A DNA stretch of 64,000 bases from Streptomyces sp. NRRL S-350 (GTDB lineage: Bacteria > Actinomycetota > Actinomycetes > Streptomycetales > Streptomycetaceae): the NCBI RefSeq assembly GCF_000719705.1, contig NZ_JOHO01000013.1, positions 1 through 64,000 on the forward strand, given 5' to 3'. This document shows, piece by piece, positions 32,251 through 40,149 of the stretch; the first letter of the stretch is position 1, and every line of letters starts with the position of its first letter. The notes beneath the pieces were generated by a model, which saw nothing but the letters and a program-made list of their open reading frames with translations, was not told the origin of the DNA and did not search any database. Made by a program: the position numbers and the translations under genes.

Positions 32251-32465
32251 CAGCGTCGCCGGTAGTCGGCCAGCGTCGCCCGCAGCTCTCTCAGATGGTC
32301 CTGCACCAGCCGCAGCACCTCGGCCTGCCGCTGGTCGGGCACCTTCCCGAATACGGCCCTCACCCGGTCGAGCTCGACGGCCAGAGCCTCCATCGGGTTC
32401 GCGGCAGCGGCCAGTCTCTCGGAGTAGAAGTCGTCCCGGCGCTGCTTCCCCTTCGCACCTGCCAT
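32250..32465 (-). CDS. Small helical protein, 71 aa
   Basis: The protein is charged and helical, with a basic N-terminus (AGAKGKQRRDD) and a Leu-rich C-terminal helix that could dimerise. GGAGG lies eight bases before ATG 32465; GTG 32474 overlaps that ribosome site and is less likely. It is in the conjugation region, just before the tandem GTGCGGACT array, and could bind DNA there; this is only inference. Confidence 0.75.
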   Translation of the reverse strand: MAGAKGKQRRDDFYSERLAAAANPMEALAVELDRVRAVFGKVPDQRQAEVLRLVQDHLRELRATLADYRRR

Positions 32466-32602
32466 GGTCGTCACCTCCGCCCTGTCGGTCGGTTACGGAC
32501 GGGGGCCGCCGACCGTGCCGGGTGCCACGGAGCCCGCGATTCCCTGCGGACTCGAAGCCGGCGGCCCTTCTTCACATCCCCGATTTGATTACTGTGCGTT
32601 AG

Positions 32603-34297
32603 TTAAGCGGCGACATCGATCTGGTACGCCGCCTCCGGTTGTGCGCTCTCGCCGGCATCGCTCTCCTCCGCAATCTGCTTCTCGATCTTCGCCCGGAAGT
32701 CCGGGTCGTTCTTCAGCCGGAGCTTGGCCGACGCGATCCGCGCCTGCCCCCAGCGTTCGCTGTTTCCGTACTGGCGACCCAACTCGATGCCGGTCAGCGC
32801 GATGCCCTGCAGCTCGTTCCGTGCGGCCCGCTCTTCGGCTTCCTCGCGGATCCGCGCTCTGGCCTGACTGCGCGATTCGTGCGGGTCCGCAGCGACTGCA
32901 TGCGCCGATTCGTGCGGCGTGCGTGCGGCTGGCAGGAGCGTTTCATACGCCGTCCGGGCGTGTCCATTCGGTTGACTGTTCGATTCTGCGTGCGGTACGG
33001 GGACCGTTCCGTGCGGCTCCCGGAGCGTTCCGTGCGGCACTCCGTGCGCCTCGATGAGCGGGTTCTGTTCGCCAGGGATAACGGGCCGCACCGTGCGCCG
33101 TGCGGCTCGGTCTGCAGAGTCTGCACGTCTGCGTTCGGCCTCCAGCGCACGCCGCTCCTCTGCACGTTTTGCCTGCTCAGCAGCCATACGTGTTTGCTCT
33201 GCAAGAGCTTGCGCCTCGGCCTGCGCGCGGATTCGTGCGGCCTCCGCCTCGGCTTCCGCCCTGACCAGCCGCTCCTTGCGTGCGGCTTCCCGTTCGGCTT
33301 CCTCGGCCGCACGGGCAGCCGCACGTTCGGCTTCCTCGGCCGCACGGGCAGCCGCACGCTCGGCAGCCTCAAGCCGCAACCGTTCGATTTCGGCAGCCGC
33401 ACGGACCTTGCCGTCGGCCTCGGCCTGTGCGGCCTCGACTGCCGCACGTGCGGCCTCCGCCGCAGCCGCACGGTTCGCTTCGGCGGCCTGCGCGTCCAAG
33501 CGCCGCCGCTCCAGATCGGCCGCCCGTTCGGCAGCCAGCCTCGCCTCCTCAGCCGCACGAACCTCCGCACGAACCTTGTCGTCGTGCGCCCGCTTCTTCT
33601 CCAGCTCGGCCGCCCGATCGGCCCGATCCTGTTCGGCCTTCTTCTCGGCGCGCTCCTGCAGCTCGATCCTCTGCGCGTCCGCCTTGGCCGCCCTGTCCGC
33701 CTCGCGCTGCTCCTCGGCGGCGCGCTGCTTCTCCGCCCGCACGAACGCGTCCCAGTTACGGATCGTCACCTCGCACAGGGCGATACGGCGTGCGAAGTAC
33801 CGCCTGTATCCGGCGGCCGCCTCGGCCAGCAGGATGACCAGGATCGGCACGACCGAGTGCAAGAGGACTCCGCCCGGGTCCGCATGGGAGAACTCCAGCT
33901 TCCCGGTGGGGAACACCGACGGCCAGACGTTCATCACCCACGTGGCCAGCCCGGCGAAGTTCCGCAGCAACAGCGGCCAGCCCGACGGCCGGTAGCCGGA
34001 ATGCCGGGACAGGCGGCCGTCGACGTACAGAACGAGGAGCAGCGCCGAGGACACCAGCGGGTCGAGCAGCCACGCGATCTCCAGCAGGGTGCCGTGCCGG
34101 GTGGCGAACTGCGTGACGTTGACCGCCGTGAAGGTCAGGCCGCCCACGCCGATGCTGACCAACCCCGCGGTGACGATCTTCGCGAGCCTCTCGAGCTCGG
34201 CGATGTCCGCGCGAGCGCGCTCGACATCCTGCTGGCTCGGGGGACCGGCCGGCGCCGTGGGGGCGGCGGCCGGGGCGGTGCGTCTGGCGATCCTCAC
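32603..34297 (-). CDS. SpdB-like membrane protein with long Ala-rich coiled coil (DUF2637-type), 564 aa
   Basis: After a Pro/Ala-rich start, three or four hydrophobic segments (about residues 42-62, 72-92, 108-128 and 148-165) include the VSIGVGGLTFTAVNVTQFA stretch typical of DUF2637/SpdB2-type spread proteins. Residues about 185-410 are an uninterrupted Ala/Glu/Arg/Gln coiled coil with an exact 33-bp tandem duplication (33296-33361). A His/Pro/Gly-rich region (about 425-490) and a charged C-terminal domain follow. The DNA carries about 20 CGTGCGG words. GTG 34297 has AGGAGA upstream. It probably works with the translocase in intramycelial spread. Confidence 0.85.
   Translation of the reverse strand: MRIARRTAPAAAPTAPAGPPSQQDVERARADIAELERLAKIVTAGLVSIGVGGLTFTAVNVTQFATRHGTLLEIAWLLDPLVSSALLLVLYVDGRLSRHSGYRPSGWPLLLRNFAGLATWVMNVWPSVFPTGKLEFSHADPGGVLLHSVVPILVILLAEAAAGYRRYFARRIALCEVTIRNWDAFVRAEKQRAAEEQREADRAAKADAQRIELQERAEKKAEQDRADRAAELEKKRAHDDKVRAEVRAAEEARLAAERAADLERRRLDAQAAEANRAAAAEAARAAVEAAQAEADGKVRAAAEIERLRLEAAERAAARAAEEAERAAARAAEEAEREAARKERLVRAEAEAEAARIRAQAEAQALAEQTRMAAEQAKRAEERRALEAERRRADSADRAARRTVRPVIPGEQNPLIEAHGVPHGTLREPHGTVPVPHAESNSQPNGHARTAYETLLPAARTPHESAHAVAADPHESRSQARARIREEAEERAARNELQGIALTGIELGRQYGNSERWGQARIASAKLRLKNDPDFRAKIEKQIAEESDAGESAQPEAAYQIDVAA
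32820..33743. repeat. CGTGCGG word array with polarity switch
   Basis: CGTGCGG on the plus strand starts at 32820, 32878, 32911, 32922, 32989, 33010, 33031, 33099, 33234 and 33279. Its complement CCGCACG starts at 33307, 33319, 33340, 33352, 33397, 33442, 33466, 33553, 33565 and 33737. The only exception is a plus-strand copy at 33447 inside the palindrome CCGCACGTGCGG. The polarity reverses near 33,296. The words fall in several reading frames of the host gene. Confidence 0.8.
33296..33361 (-). repeat. 33-bp tandem duplication in the coiled coil
   Basis: Two 33-bp units (33296-33328 and 33329-33361) differ only near their last bases. They code a repeated 11-residue Ala/Arg/Glu segment of the SpdB-like protein. 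Confidence 0.85.
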
Positions 34298-34358
34298 GGT
34301 GGGTCTCCTGCTCGGTACGGCGTCCGAGGCCGGGGCTGCTGACTCCTCGGCACAAGAT

Positions 34359-34406
34359 CACGGTACACAGTGTAATCACGGTACACAAGTTACTGTGTGT
34401 ACCGTG
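34359..34406. promoter_or_regulatory. Triple CACGGTACACA operator
   Basis: Two direct copies of CACGGTACACA (34359-34369 and 34377-34387) and one inverted copy (34396-34406) lie 18-19 bases apart between the divergent SpdB-like gene and the Phd-like gene. They could be the antitoxin's own operator or that of a KorA-like transfer repressor. Confidence 0.7.
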
Positions 34407-34420
34407 TGTATCCTCTGACC

Positions 34421-34618
34421 ATGTCGAAGAAGGCCGCCACCATGGGCATCCGCGAAGCGAGGAACGATCTTGGTCGGCTGGTGGAGGAGGCTCACTTCCA
34501 GAACGCCCCGACGGTGCTCACGCACTACGGTGAGCCGCGCGCTGTCCTGGTCTCACATGCCTGGTATTTGAGGGCGTGCCAGGCGCTGAACGAGGAGCCC
34601 GGGACAGCAGCGACGTGA
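34421..34618 (+). CDS. Orphan Phd/YefM-like antitoxin, 65 aa
   Basis: The protein has the Phd/YefM fold pattern: MGIREARNDLGRLVEEA, then a VLTHYGEPRAVLVSHAWY strand region. Such proteins neutralise a toxin with their C-terminus and repress their own operon with the N-terminus. No toxin frame follows within 420 bases, and the C-terminal tail is short. It diverges from the SpdB-like gene across the triple operator, so it may have been recruited as a repressor of conjugation genes. ATG 34421 is given; no clear ribosome site is seen. Confidence 0.82.
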   Translation: MSKKAATMGIREARNDLGRLVEEAHFQNAPTVLTHYGEPRAVLVSHAWYLRACQALNEEPGTAAT

Positions 34619-35043
34619 CACTGTCGGCTGTGCAGCGCGGTTGTGACGGCGCTTCAGTGCGGAGGCAGAAAGGCCTGGAGGTCTGGCGGCCGTGTGCTCA
34701 GCCGGACGTCTGCGGTGCGCGGTCTCGCCCGGCAGTGCTCAGACGGATCCATTCAGCAGATGGTGATCAGCTTACGAGGCCTGTCCTTGTGAGCTTGTGT
34801 CATCTCCGCGCCGCCCACCGTTCCGTGGCGGCACATTCCTCAGGGCGACCTATTTCGGCCCGCCTGCCCGATACGCTGGCATCCGGCTGGACACGCACTG
34901 CCGATCGTCGCTGCCTGATCCCCGCCCACGCCGGGACACCGGGCGCCGCCGACCAAGGGACCTGAGGGTGCCCGTGCTCTCGTTCGCCGCGTGCCATCGT
35001 CCGGCGGGGAGCGCGTGGGGCAGGCCCGCCAGGAACGAACACC
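34619..35043. other. Gene-poor interval
   Basis: These 425 bases contain no convincing coding frame and no toxin gene for the Phd-like antitoxin. A weak -10-like TACGCT lies at 34,873. Confidence 0.5.
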
Positions 35044-35829
35044 GTGACGAAGAAGAACCGCCGAGGAGCGGCCCGGGCCGCCCGCGCGGCGCAGCAGGCC
35101 GGCACTGACATGCCGTACACCGAGCTGCTGCGCGCCGCCGACACCCAGATCCATCCCGCCGTCGAGCCCGACCCGGCTCCGGCCCTCGCTCCCACCGCCA
35201 CGCCCGCTGGAGGCCTTCGCATGCTCAAGCCCTGGTCCTCGACCACCCTTGTCCGTATCGACTCCGCCTACGACCAGGAGATGGCTGATCGGGCGGGCGG
35301 CAGCCGCTTCGCTGCCTACGTCCAGCAGAACCGCAAGTCCTTCGCCCCGTGGGACGACGAAGACCCGGACCCGGTCGAGTTCGCGGTCACGGCCTGGCGC
35401 ACGGCGACCGGGCCGGTCATGTCCCCGGGTTACGTCCGCCTGCGCCCGGACCTGCACCGCGTACGCGCGGGCCGCGACGACTACGCCGGCGACCTGGCGA
35501 TCACCATCGAGGTGCCGCTGCGCCACCACCACCTCGCGGCAGACCGGCTGCCCTACGGCTGGGCGGACTGGCAGGCGGCCCGCTACCAGCGCGGTGAGGA
35601 CCGCTACCCGGCGCTGGAGGAGCCGGAGACGCACCAGAGCACGGTCGCGGTGCTGACGACCAGCACGGTACAGATCCTGGCGAGGGGCTGGCCGCTGCCG
35701 TCGCCCACTCTGGCCGACATCCAGGGCACCGGGCTGATCGCTCATGCCCGTGAGGCAGTGGACGTCCTGGTCGACGGCATCAATGACCACGGCGGGCCGG
35801 TCGTTGCCTGCCTTCTCGGCCAGGACTGA
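35044..35829 (+). CDS. Unknown protein with shared N-terminal motif, 261 aa
   Basis: The basic N-terminus (RRGAARAARAAQQAGTDMPY followed by TELLRAA) resembles the motif in the genes at 9898, 13615 and 56741. A Pro/Ala linker (about 38-58) leads to an alpha/beta domain with LVRIDSAYDQEM, VEVPLRHHHL-like strands and a Trp-Ala-Asp-Trp helix. No catalytic motif is recognised. GTG 35044 follows a GGAACGAAC leader with no strong ribosome site. It is transcribed alone. Confidence 0.75.
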   Translation: MTKKNRRGAARAARAAQQAGTDMPYTELLRAADTQIHPAVEPDPAPALAPTATPAGGLRMLKPWSSTTLVRIDSAYDQEMADRAGGSRFAAYVQQNRKSFAPWDDEDPDPVEFAVTAWRTATGPVMSPGYVRLRPDLHRVRAGRDDYAGDLAITIEVPLRHHHLAADRLPYGWADWQAARYQRGEDRYPALEEPETHQSTVAVLTTSTVQILARGWPLPSPTLADIQGTGLIAHAREAVDVLVDGINDHGGPVVACLLGQD

Positions 35830-35889
35830 CAGTGAGGAGTCGGCCGCGGCGAGGGGCCGCGGCCGGCGGCCGTCAGGTAGCGGCCATGG

Positions 35890-36219
35890 CGCGAAGTGCC
35901 GTGTGACCTTCACGGGAAAAGTCGTTGTGGCCAGCAGCAGCGGCTGAGACGGCGATGGCAGCGGCGTCCCCGATCCCGCACCAGCGTCGGCGTCGACCAG
36001 TTGGGGTGCTGCTTTGCCGAGAGCGGGTGTCCAGGTGCGCAGTGCATGCAGCTCGCGGGTGAAGCAGTCCGGGCTGCTGTTCGCCTTGAGAACCAGGTGC
36101 TGGCCTCCGGGGCGGCGCAGGAGGCGGTCGGTTGCAGTGGTACCGGGCCGGCTGAGGTCGGCGACGACCTCAGCCGGCCCAGTGAGGCGCGCTATCGCCT
36201 CGGAAAGGTTGCTGGTCAC
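35890..36219 (-). pseudogene. Fragment of an aminoglycoside-phosphotransferase-like gene
   Basis: From GTG 36219, which overlaps the stop of the kinase-like gene as GTGA, the leftward frame begins like an APH-family kinase: an N-terminal helix, a Gly-Gly-Gln-His-Leu-Val-Leu-Lys strand with the ATP-binding lysine, and FTRELHALRTWTPAL with the paired Glu. Homology-like sequence then fades near 35,890 and the catalytic loop is never reached. I read it as a truncated remnant. The boundary is approximate. Confidence 0.55.
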
Positions 36220-36761
36220 AGCGCGCCGATGGTCTTGAGGGCTTGGTCGGCGACCTGGCGGGGGGTGAGGTGGGTGGTGTCGATGACCTCGGCGTCGGCG
36301 GCGAGCCAGCCGTCGTACGCCTCGGTGTAAATGGGCAGCTTGCGGCGGCGGAAGACCCTGACCTTCTCGCTGCGCTCCTCGTTGTCGGGGAACTCGACGC
36401 TGCCGTTGATGCGGTCGAGGAGGGTTTCCGGGTCGGCGTGGAGAAGGAGGTGCTGGAGCGGAACGCCAGCGGCCTTGATGGCCCCGTGGATCTCGGCGGC
36501 GTAGTTCTGGCGCAGCAGGGTCATCGGGATGATCACCGGGTGGCCGTCGTTCTCCTGGTGGCAGCGGACGGCGAACTCGGCGACCAGGGGGCGCCAGGCG
36601 GGGTTGTCCTGGAAGTCCCGGTACTTGCTGGGGAAGACCTGGCGAAGGAGGAAGCCGACCTCCTCGGCGTCGAAGAGGACGGCGCCGGGCAGCTCCTTCT
36701 GCAGGGTGGTGGAGCAGGTGGTCTTGCCGCCGCCGAAGGGGCCGTTGAGCCAGATGATCAC
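36216..36761 (-). CDS. TmrB-like P-loop nucleotide-binding protein, 181 aa
   Basis: The protein opens IIWLNGPFGGGKTTCSTTLQ, with Walker A GPFGGGKTT (residues about 7-15). The following VLFDAEEVGFLLRQV, VIIPMTLLRQNYAAEI and LLLHADPETLLDRI segments match the TmrB family (Bacillus TmrB gives tunicamycin resistance by an ATP-binding mechanism) and related small kinases. GTG 36761 has AAAGAGAG upstream. It is directly followed by a truncated APH-like gene, and this couple may be the relic of a resistance operon. Confidence 0.82.
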   Translation of the reverse strand: MIIWLNGPFGGGKTTCSTTLQKELPGAVLFDAEEVGFLLRQVFPSKYRDFQDNPAWRPLVAEFAVRCHQENDGHPVIIPMTLLRQNYAAEIHGAIKAAGVPLQHLLLHADPETLLDRINGSVEFPDNEERSEKVRVFRRRKLPIYTEAYDGWLAADAEVIDTTHLTPRQVADQALKTIGAL

Positions 36762-36823
36762 TGGTTTCTCTCTTTCGTCGCTGGAGCGCTGGTTGTTGCC
36801 AACTGCGGGAGCGGCCGGGGGTT

Positions 36824-37249
36824 ACGACGTGCCGGCGCCGCTGACGGCGGTGTACTGCGGGGCGTGGGCGGCAACCGGGCTGGTGCTGGCGGCGATCGGG
36901 CTGGCCGGGTCGCTGCCGGTGCTGCTGATGCTGTCCGTGCTGTCGGGGGTGGTGTCGCCGTTCTTGCAGATCGCACTGTCGACGCACTTCGCGCTGTTCC
37001 CTCCAGCCGCCCGAAGGCGGCTGCTGACGGTGGATCGGACCGTGATCCGTACCTGCGGGACAGTCTCGATGCTGTTCGTCCCGGCGCTGGCCGCCACGGG
37101 TCCAGGGGCCGCGTTCCTGGGCCGCGTTCCTGGGCAGCGGCCTGGCGGTGGCGGCGGTCGGCGGGGCGGGTGCCGTGCTGGTGCTGGCTCGGGGGCGCCA
37201 GCCGCTGCCGGAGGCCCTGCCAGTGCCGGAGATGGCGGCCCGTGGCTGA
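36824..37249 (+). pseudogene. C-terminal fragment of an MFS-type transporter, frameshifted
   Basis: The frame reads as membrane helices (AVYCGAWAATGLVLAAIGLA, LPVLLMLSVLSGVVSPFLQI, a loop and a further helix) typical of the last part of an MFS permease. A perfect 13-bp tandem duplication (37109-37121 and 37122-37134) breaks the frame. Removing one copy continues with SGLAVAAVGGAGAVLVLARG to a stop at 37247-37249. No N-terminal half or start exists upstream. It is a decayed fragment. Confidence 0.7.
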
Positions 37250-37310
37250 GCGCGGACATGGGCCGGGCCCCGCGGTGCGGGGCCCGGTCGGTGTGCTGGT
37301 GGTGCTCAGG

Positions 37311-37507
37311 TCAGCTGGTGATCAGCTGCCAGTGGGTGACGGTGATGTCCTCCACCGCCCGGGCGCCCTGGCCATGTTCCGCGAGGCCGAAGCCGCCATG
37401 AAACAGGCCGAGTCCAAGACGAAGGCCCACGGGGCCGACGAGGAGCATCACCTCGACCCGGCGGCCGGACGGGAGGGTCGCCGGGTGGGTGGCGGTGACG
37501 AGGGCGG
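37311..37507 (-). pseudogene. Possible C-terminal remnant of a gene
   Basis: A leftward frame gives coherent sequence (TATHPATLPSGRRVEVMLLV onward, ending DITVTHWQLITS) but has no good start. It lies directly after the EEP gene and before the MFS fragment. It may be a relic or a small gene starting at GTG 37442-37444. Confidence 0.3.
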
Positions 37508-38338
37508 TTACGGCGCGGTCTCCTGTTGCAGGTCTACGACGAGTTCCATGGCGGAGTGGTCGCTCAGGCCACTCTCACGCGGTTCATGCAGGTAGCGGCA
37601 GGTGAGGATCCGCGTGCGGTGAGCGGCGGTGACCAGGGCGTGGTCGAAACGGTAGCCGTCGCCGGAGCGGCGTCCGAACCAGCTGTGCTCGACTGCCTCG
37701 GGCCACTGGGCGCGGAAGGCGTCGGTGAGGCCCGCCGCGGCGAAGGAGGAGTAGAAGTCGTACTCCCACTGGCCATAGACGCGGTGGTGCGGGGTGTGGT
37801 CGGGCTCCACCACGTTGAGGTCGCCAGCGACGACGACCAGGCCGCCATGGGCGGTGAGGGCGGGCAGTGCGGCGCTCACCGCACTCTGGAAGGCCCGCTT
37901 GTCCTCGTTGCGTCGCTCCTTGGGCCCGCGGGAGGGCACATACAGACCAGCGACGGTGATCGGGGTGTCGGCGAGGCACAGGGCCGCGGCGGGGAAGCGA
38001 TGGGGCAGGAACTGCACCGGGCAGAGTGCGGCGGCGAGGCCGGGGTGGCGGGAGGCGATGACGGTGCGGTAGTCGTCACCGCCCCATGGGGCGATCACGG
38101 CCCGGTAACCGGCGTCGCTGAGCTCCTGGACCAGCACATCGCCGCTGCTCCCGCCGGAAACTTCCGTGAGGACCGCGACGTCGGCGCCCTCCTGGCCGGC
38201 CAGCCAGTCGACCTGCCGCACGGTGCGGGCGGCCGCTGCGTGCTGGACGTTCCACGTCATCAGCCGCAGCCGGTCGGTGGCCGGCTCGTGCACGGCGGTG
38301 CGGTGGGTGAACAGCGAGGCTTGGTCGGCGGCGGTCAC
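37508..38338 (-). CDS. Endonuclease/exonuclease/phosphatase-family protein, 276 aa
   Basis: The EEP-family motifs are in order: MTWNVQH with Asn30, a Glu in AVLTEVSGG, GDLNVV with Asp and Asn, and the C-terminal SDHSAMEL with catalytic Asp-His. These metal-dependent enzymes cleave phosphodiester or phosphate bonds of DNA, lipids or small metabolites. The start GTG 38338 overlaps the aldo/keto reductase stop (GTGA). Its place at the end of an enzyme cluster suggests a small-molecule phosphatase. A second EEP protein with the same WNVQH start is at 59507. Confidence 0.88.
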   Translation of the reverse strand: MTAADQASLFTHRTAVHEPATDRLRLMTWNVQHAAAARTVRQVDWLAGQEGADVAVLTEVSGGSSGDVLVQELSDAGYRAVIAPWGGDDYRTVIASRHPGLAAALCPVQFLPHRFPAAALCLADTPITVAGLYVPSRGPKERRNEDKRAFQSAVSAALPALTAHGGLVVVAGDLNVVEPDHTPHHRVYGQWEYDFYSSFAAAGLTDAFRAQWPEAVEHSWFGRRSGDGYRFDHALVTAAHRTRILTCRYLHEPRESGLSDHSAMELVVDLQQETAP

Positions 38339-39423
38339 GGCTTCTCCAGCTCGTCGAGGAAGACCTCCCCGGCGGCGTCCAGCTGCTTCTGGACGCGCCC
38401 GCAGGTCTCCCGGATGAACGCCATGTCGTCGCCGGACAGCTCCTCGCCCAGGCACAGCAGGTTCTTCTCGACCTGCTCGGCGGTGGTGAACCCGGTCAAC
38501 ACGGCGCAGTTGTCGGCGTGCTGGAGAACGTACCGGATCGCGACGCGAGCCAGGTCCGCCGACGAGGGGCCGAAACGCTCGCGCAGCGGCTCCAGGCCCT
38601 GCTGGAGGATCCGCAGGAACGGCTCGGTGAACCACGCCTTGCGCCCGCGGATGTCGCCCTCGCCGAAGGCCGGCGGCCGATCGGGGTCGTACTTGCCCAG
38701 CAGCAACCCCTGCGCGAGGGGCTTGTTCGCCAGCACTGACACGCCGCGCTCCGCGGCGAACGCGAACAGGTCCTGCTGGCCTTCGCCCGCGAGCGGGGTC
38801 AGGGCGTTGAACCGCACCGACAGGTAGTCCGGGCGGATGACCTCGAACAACTGGCGGAACCGCGCGTGCTTGTCCTCCCGCTGCGCCTTGGGGAGCGTGA
38901 GGCGGTCGGTGGCCAGGCGGTGCGGGCCGCGCATCCCGATGGCACGGATCAGACCCCGGCGCTGGAAGTCGCGCATCTGCTCGACGGCGCCTTCCAGGTA
39001 GCGGTCCGCCTTGCCGAAGGAGTTCGTGTGGAGGAAGTAGATGTCCAGGTGGTCGGTGCGCAGGTTGCGCAGGGTCGTCTCCAGTTGGTGGCGCATGTGT
39101 TCGGGCTCGTAGGCGTGCTCGGCGGTGCCGGCGAAGTACCCGACCTTGCTCGACAGCACCACGGAGTCCCGGTCGACGTCGGCCAGGAACCGTCCGATCA
39201 GCCGCTCGGAGTGGCCGTGGCCGTACACGTCGGCGGTGTCGAACAGGTTCGCGCCGAGCTGGTGCGCCCGGCGCAGACCGAGCAGCGACTCGCGGTCGTC
39301 CGCGTTCGCCCAGCCCATAGGCAGGCCCAGGTTGTGGCCGGGGCCGCCGATCGCCCAGCAACCGACCGCCACCGGGTTGACCGTCAACTCCCGTGTCAGG
39401 AGACGGCTTTCTACACCATTCAC
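38335..39423 (-). CDS. Aldo/keto reductase, 362 aa
   Basis: AKR-family landmarks are clear: DTADVYGHGHSERLIG (Asp, Tyr), LSSKVGY (Lys), DIYFLHTNS (His) and the C-terminal NADP-binding VLTGFTTAEQVEKNL. These enzymes reduce carbonyls with NADPH in a TIM barrel, and all four catalytic residues are present. GTG 39423 is chosen for the GGAAGGG ribosome site. It is coupled to the EEP gene and diverges from the nucleotidyltransferase gene across about 50 bases. Confidence 0.93.
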   Translation of the reverse strand: MNGVESRLLTRELTVNPVAVGCWAIGGPGHNLGLPMGWANADDRESLLGLRRAHQLGANLFDTADVYGHGHSERLIGRFLADVDRDSVVLSSKVGYFAGTAEHAYEPEHMRHQLETTLRNLRTDHLDIYFLHTNSFGKADRYLEGAVEQMRDFQRRGLIRAIGMRGPHRLATDRLTLPKAQREDKHARFRQLFEVIRPDYLSVRFNALTPLAGEGQQDLFAFAAERGVSVLANKPLAQGLLLGKYDPDRPPAFGEGDIRGRKAWFTEPFLRILQQGLEPLRERFGPSSADLARVAIRYVLQHADNCAVLTGFTTAEQVEKNLLCLGEELSGDDMAFIRETCGRVQKQLDAAGEVFLDELEKP

Positions 39424-39472
39424 TCTTCTACCCTTCCGTAAGTTTCCGCCACAAACCATGACGAAAGTGACT

Positions 39473-40096
39473 ATGGTGTGGCGCGTGAACACCGACACCG
39501 AACTTGATCTCAGCGCGATCATGGCCGCCGGTTGGGCGACCCCCGCAGACTTCACCCCCGCCGAGTACGCGCGAGCCGAAGCGTTCTACGCCGCGATGCG
39601 CGCCCACGACACCAGGCTGCTGGCCCTGCGGGAGCAGGCCGCTGGCCTGATCCGACAGTGGACGGGACGCGAGCCACGCGACGTCGGCTCTCTGGGCACC
39701 CGCCTCAACCTCGAGACGTCCGACCTGGACCTCGGCATCGGCTACCCGGTCGCCGACCGGGACCACCTGATGCAGGCCCTCGCCGACCGGACGACGTTCC
39801 TCGGGGAGCGCAAGACGTCGTTCTCCACGACCCGGCTCGTCTTCTCCTTCATCTTGGAAGGGGTCGAGGTCGACCTGTCCGCGCTGACGGAGGAGGACTT
39901 CGCGGTCGCCTGCCGGATGCTCGACCAGATCGCCGAGACGATGACCGAGGAGGAGCGCGTCTGCCACCTGTGGGTCAAGCACCTGCTGCGCGAGCAGGGC
40001 CGCCTTGACGACTACGCGAAGTGGAAGCTCGTCACCTACGCCCGGTTCTGCCCCGAGTTCAACTGGGTGCCGATCAGGGAGAAGGCCAGTTCCTGA
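39473..40096 (+). CDS. Nucleotidyltransferase-fold protein, 207 aa
   Basis: Residues about 45-90 hold the minimal nucleotidyltransferase signature: a helix, VGSLGTRLNLETSDLDL with the Gly-Ser and paired Asp, and a following strand. A third acidic residue appears in GVEVDLSAL. The C-terminal half is helical. The family transfers AMP or similar groups to small molecules, proteins or RNA. ATG 39473 is given; GTG 39485 is possible and neither has a strong ribosome site. It is the only rightward gene of the enzyme cluster. Confidence 0.82.
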   Translation: MVWRVNTDTELDLSAIMAAGWATPADFTPAEYARAEAFYAAMRAHDTRLLALREQAAGLIRQWTGREPRDVGSLGTRLNLETSDLDLGIGYPVADRDHLMQALADRTTFLGERKTSFSTTRLVFSFILEGVEVDLSALTEEDFAVACRMLDQIAETMTEEERVCHLWVKHLLREQGRLDDYAKWKLVTYARFCPEFNWVPIREKASS

Positions 40097-40149
40097 TCCG
40101 CGCCGCCCCTGGGTGGGCCGCCCCCGGCACCGGGGGCGGCCCACCTGCG

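Noticed and set aside
32639..34342. A 567-codon rightward frame and others opposite the SpdB-like gene
   Set aside because: The minus-strand protein has DUF2637-like membrane helices and a ribosome site; the rightward frames are Ser/Cys/Arg-rich noise.
34840..36987. A 715-codon leftward frame
   Set aside because: It crosses two real genes in the wrong phase. Only the part at about 35,890-36,219 resembles an APH kinase, reported as a fragment.
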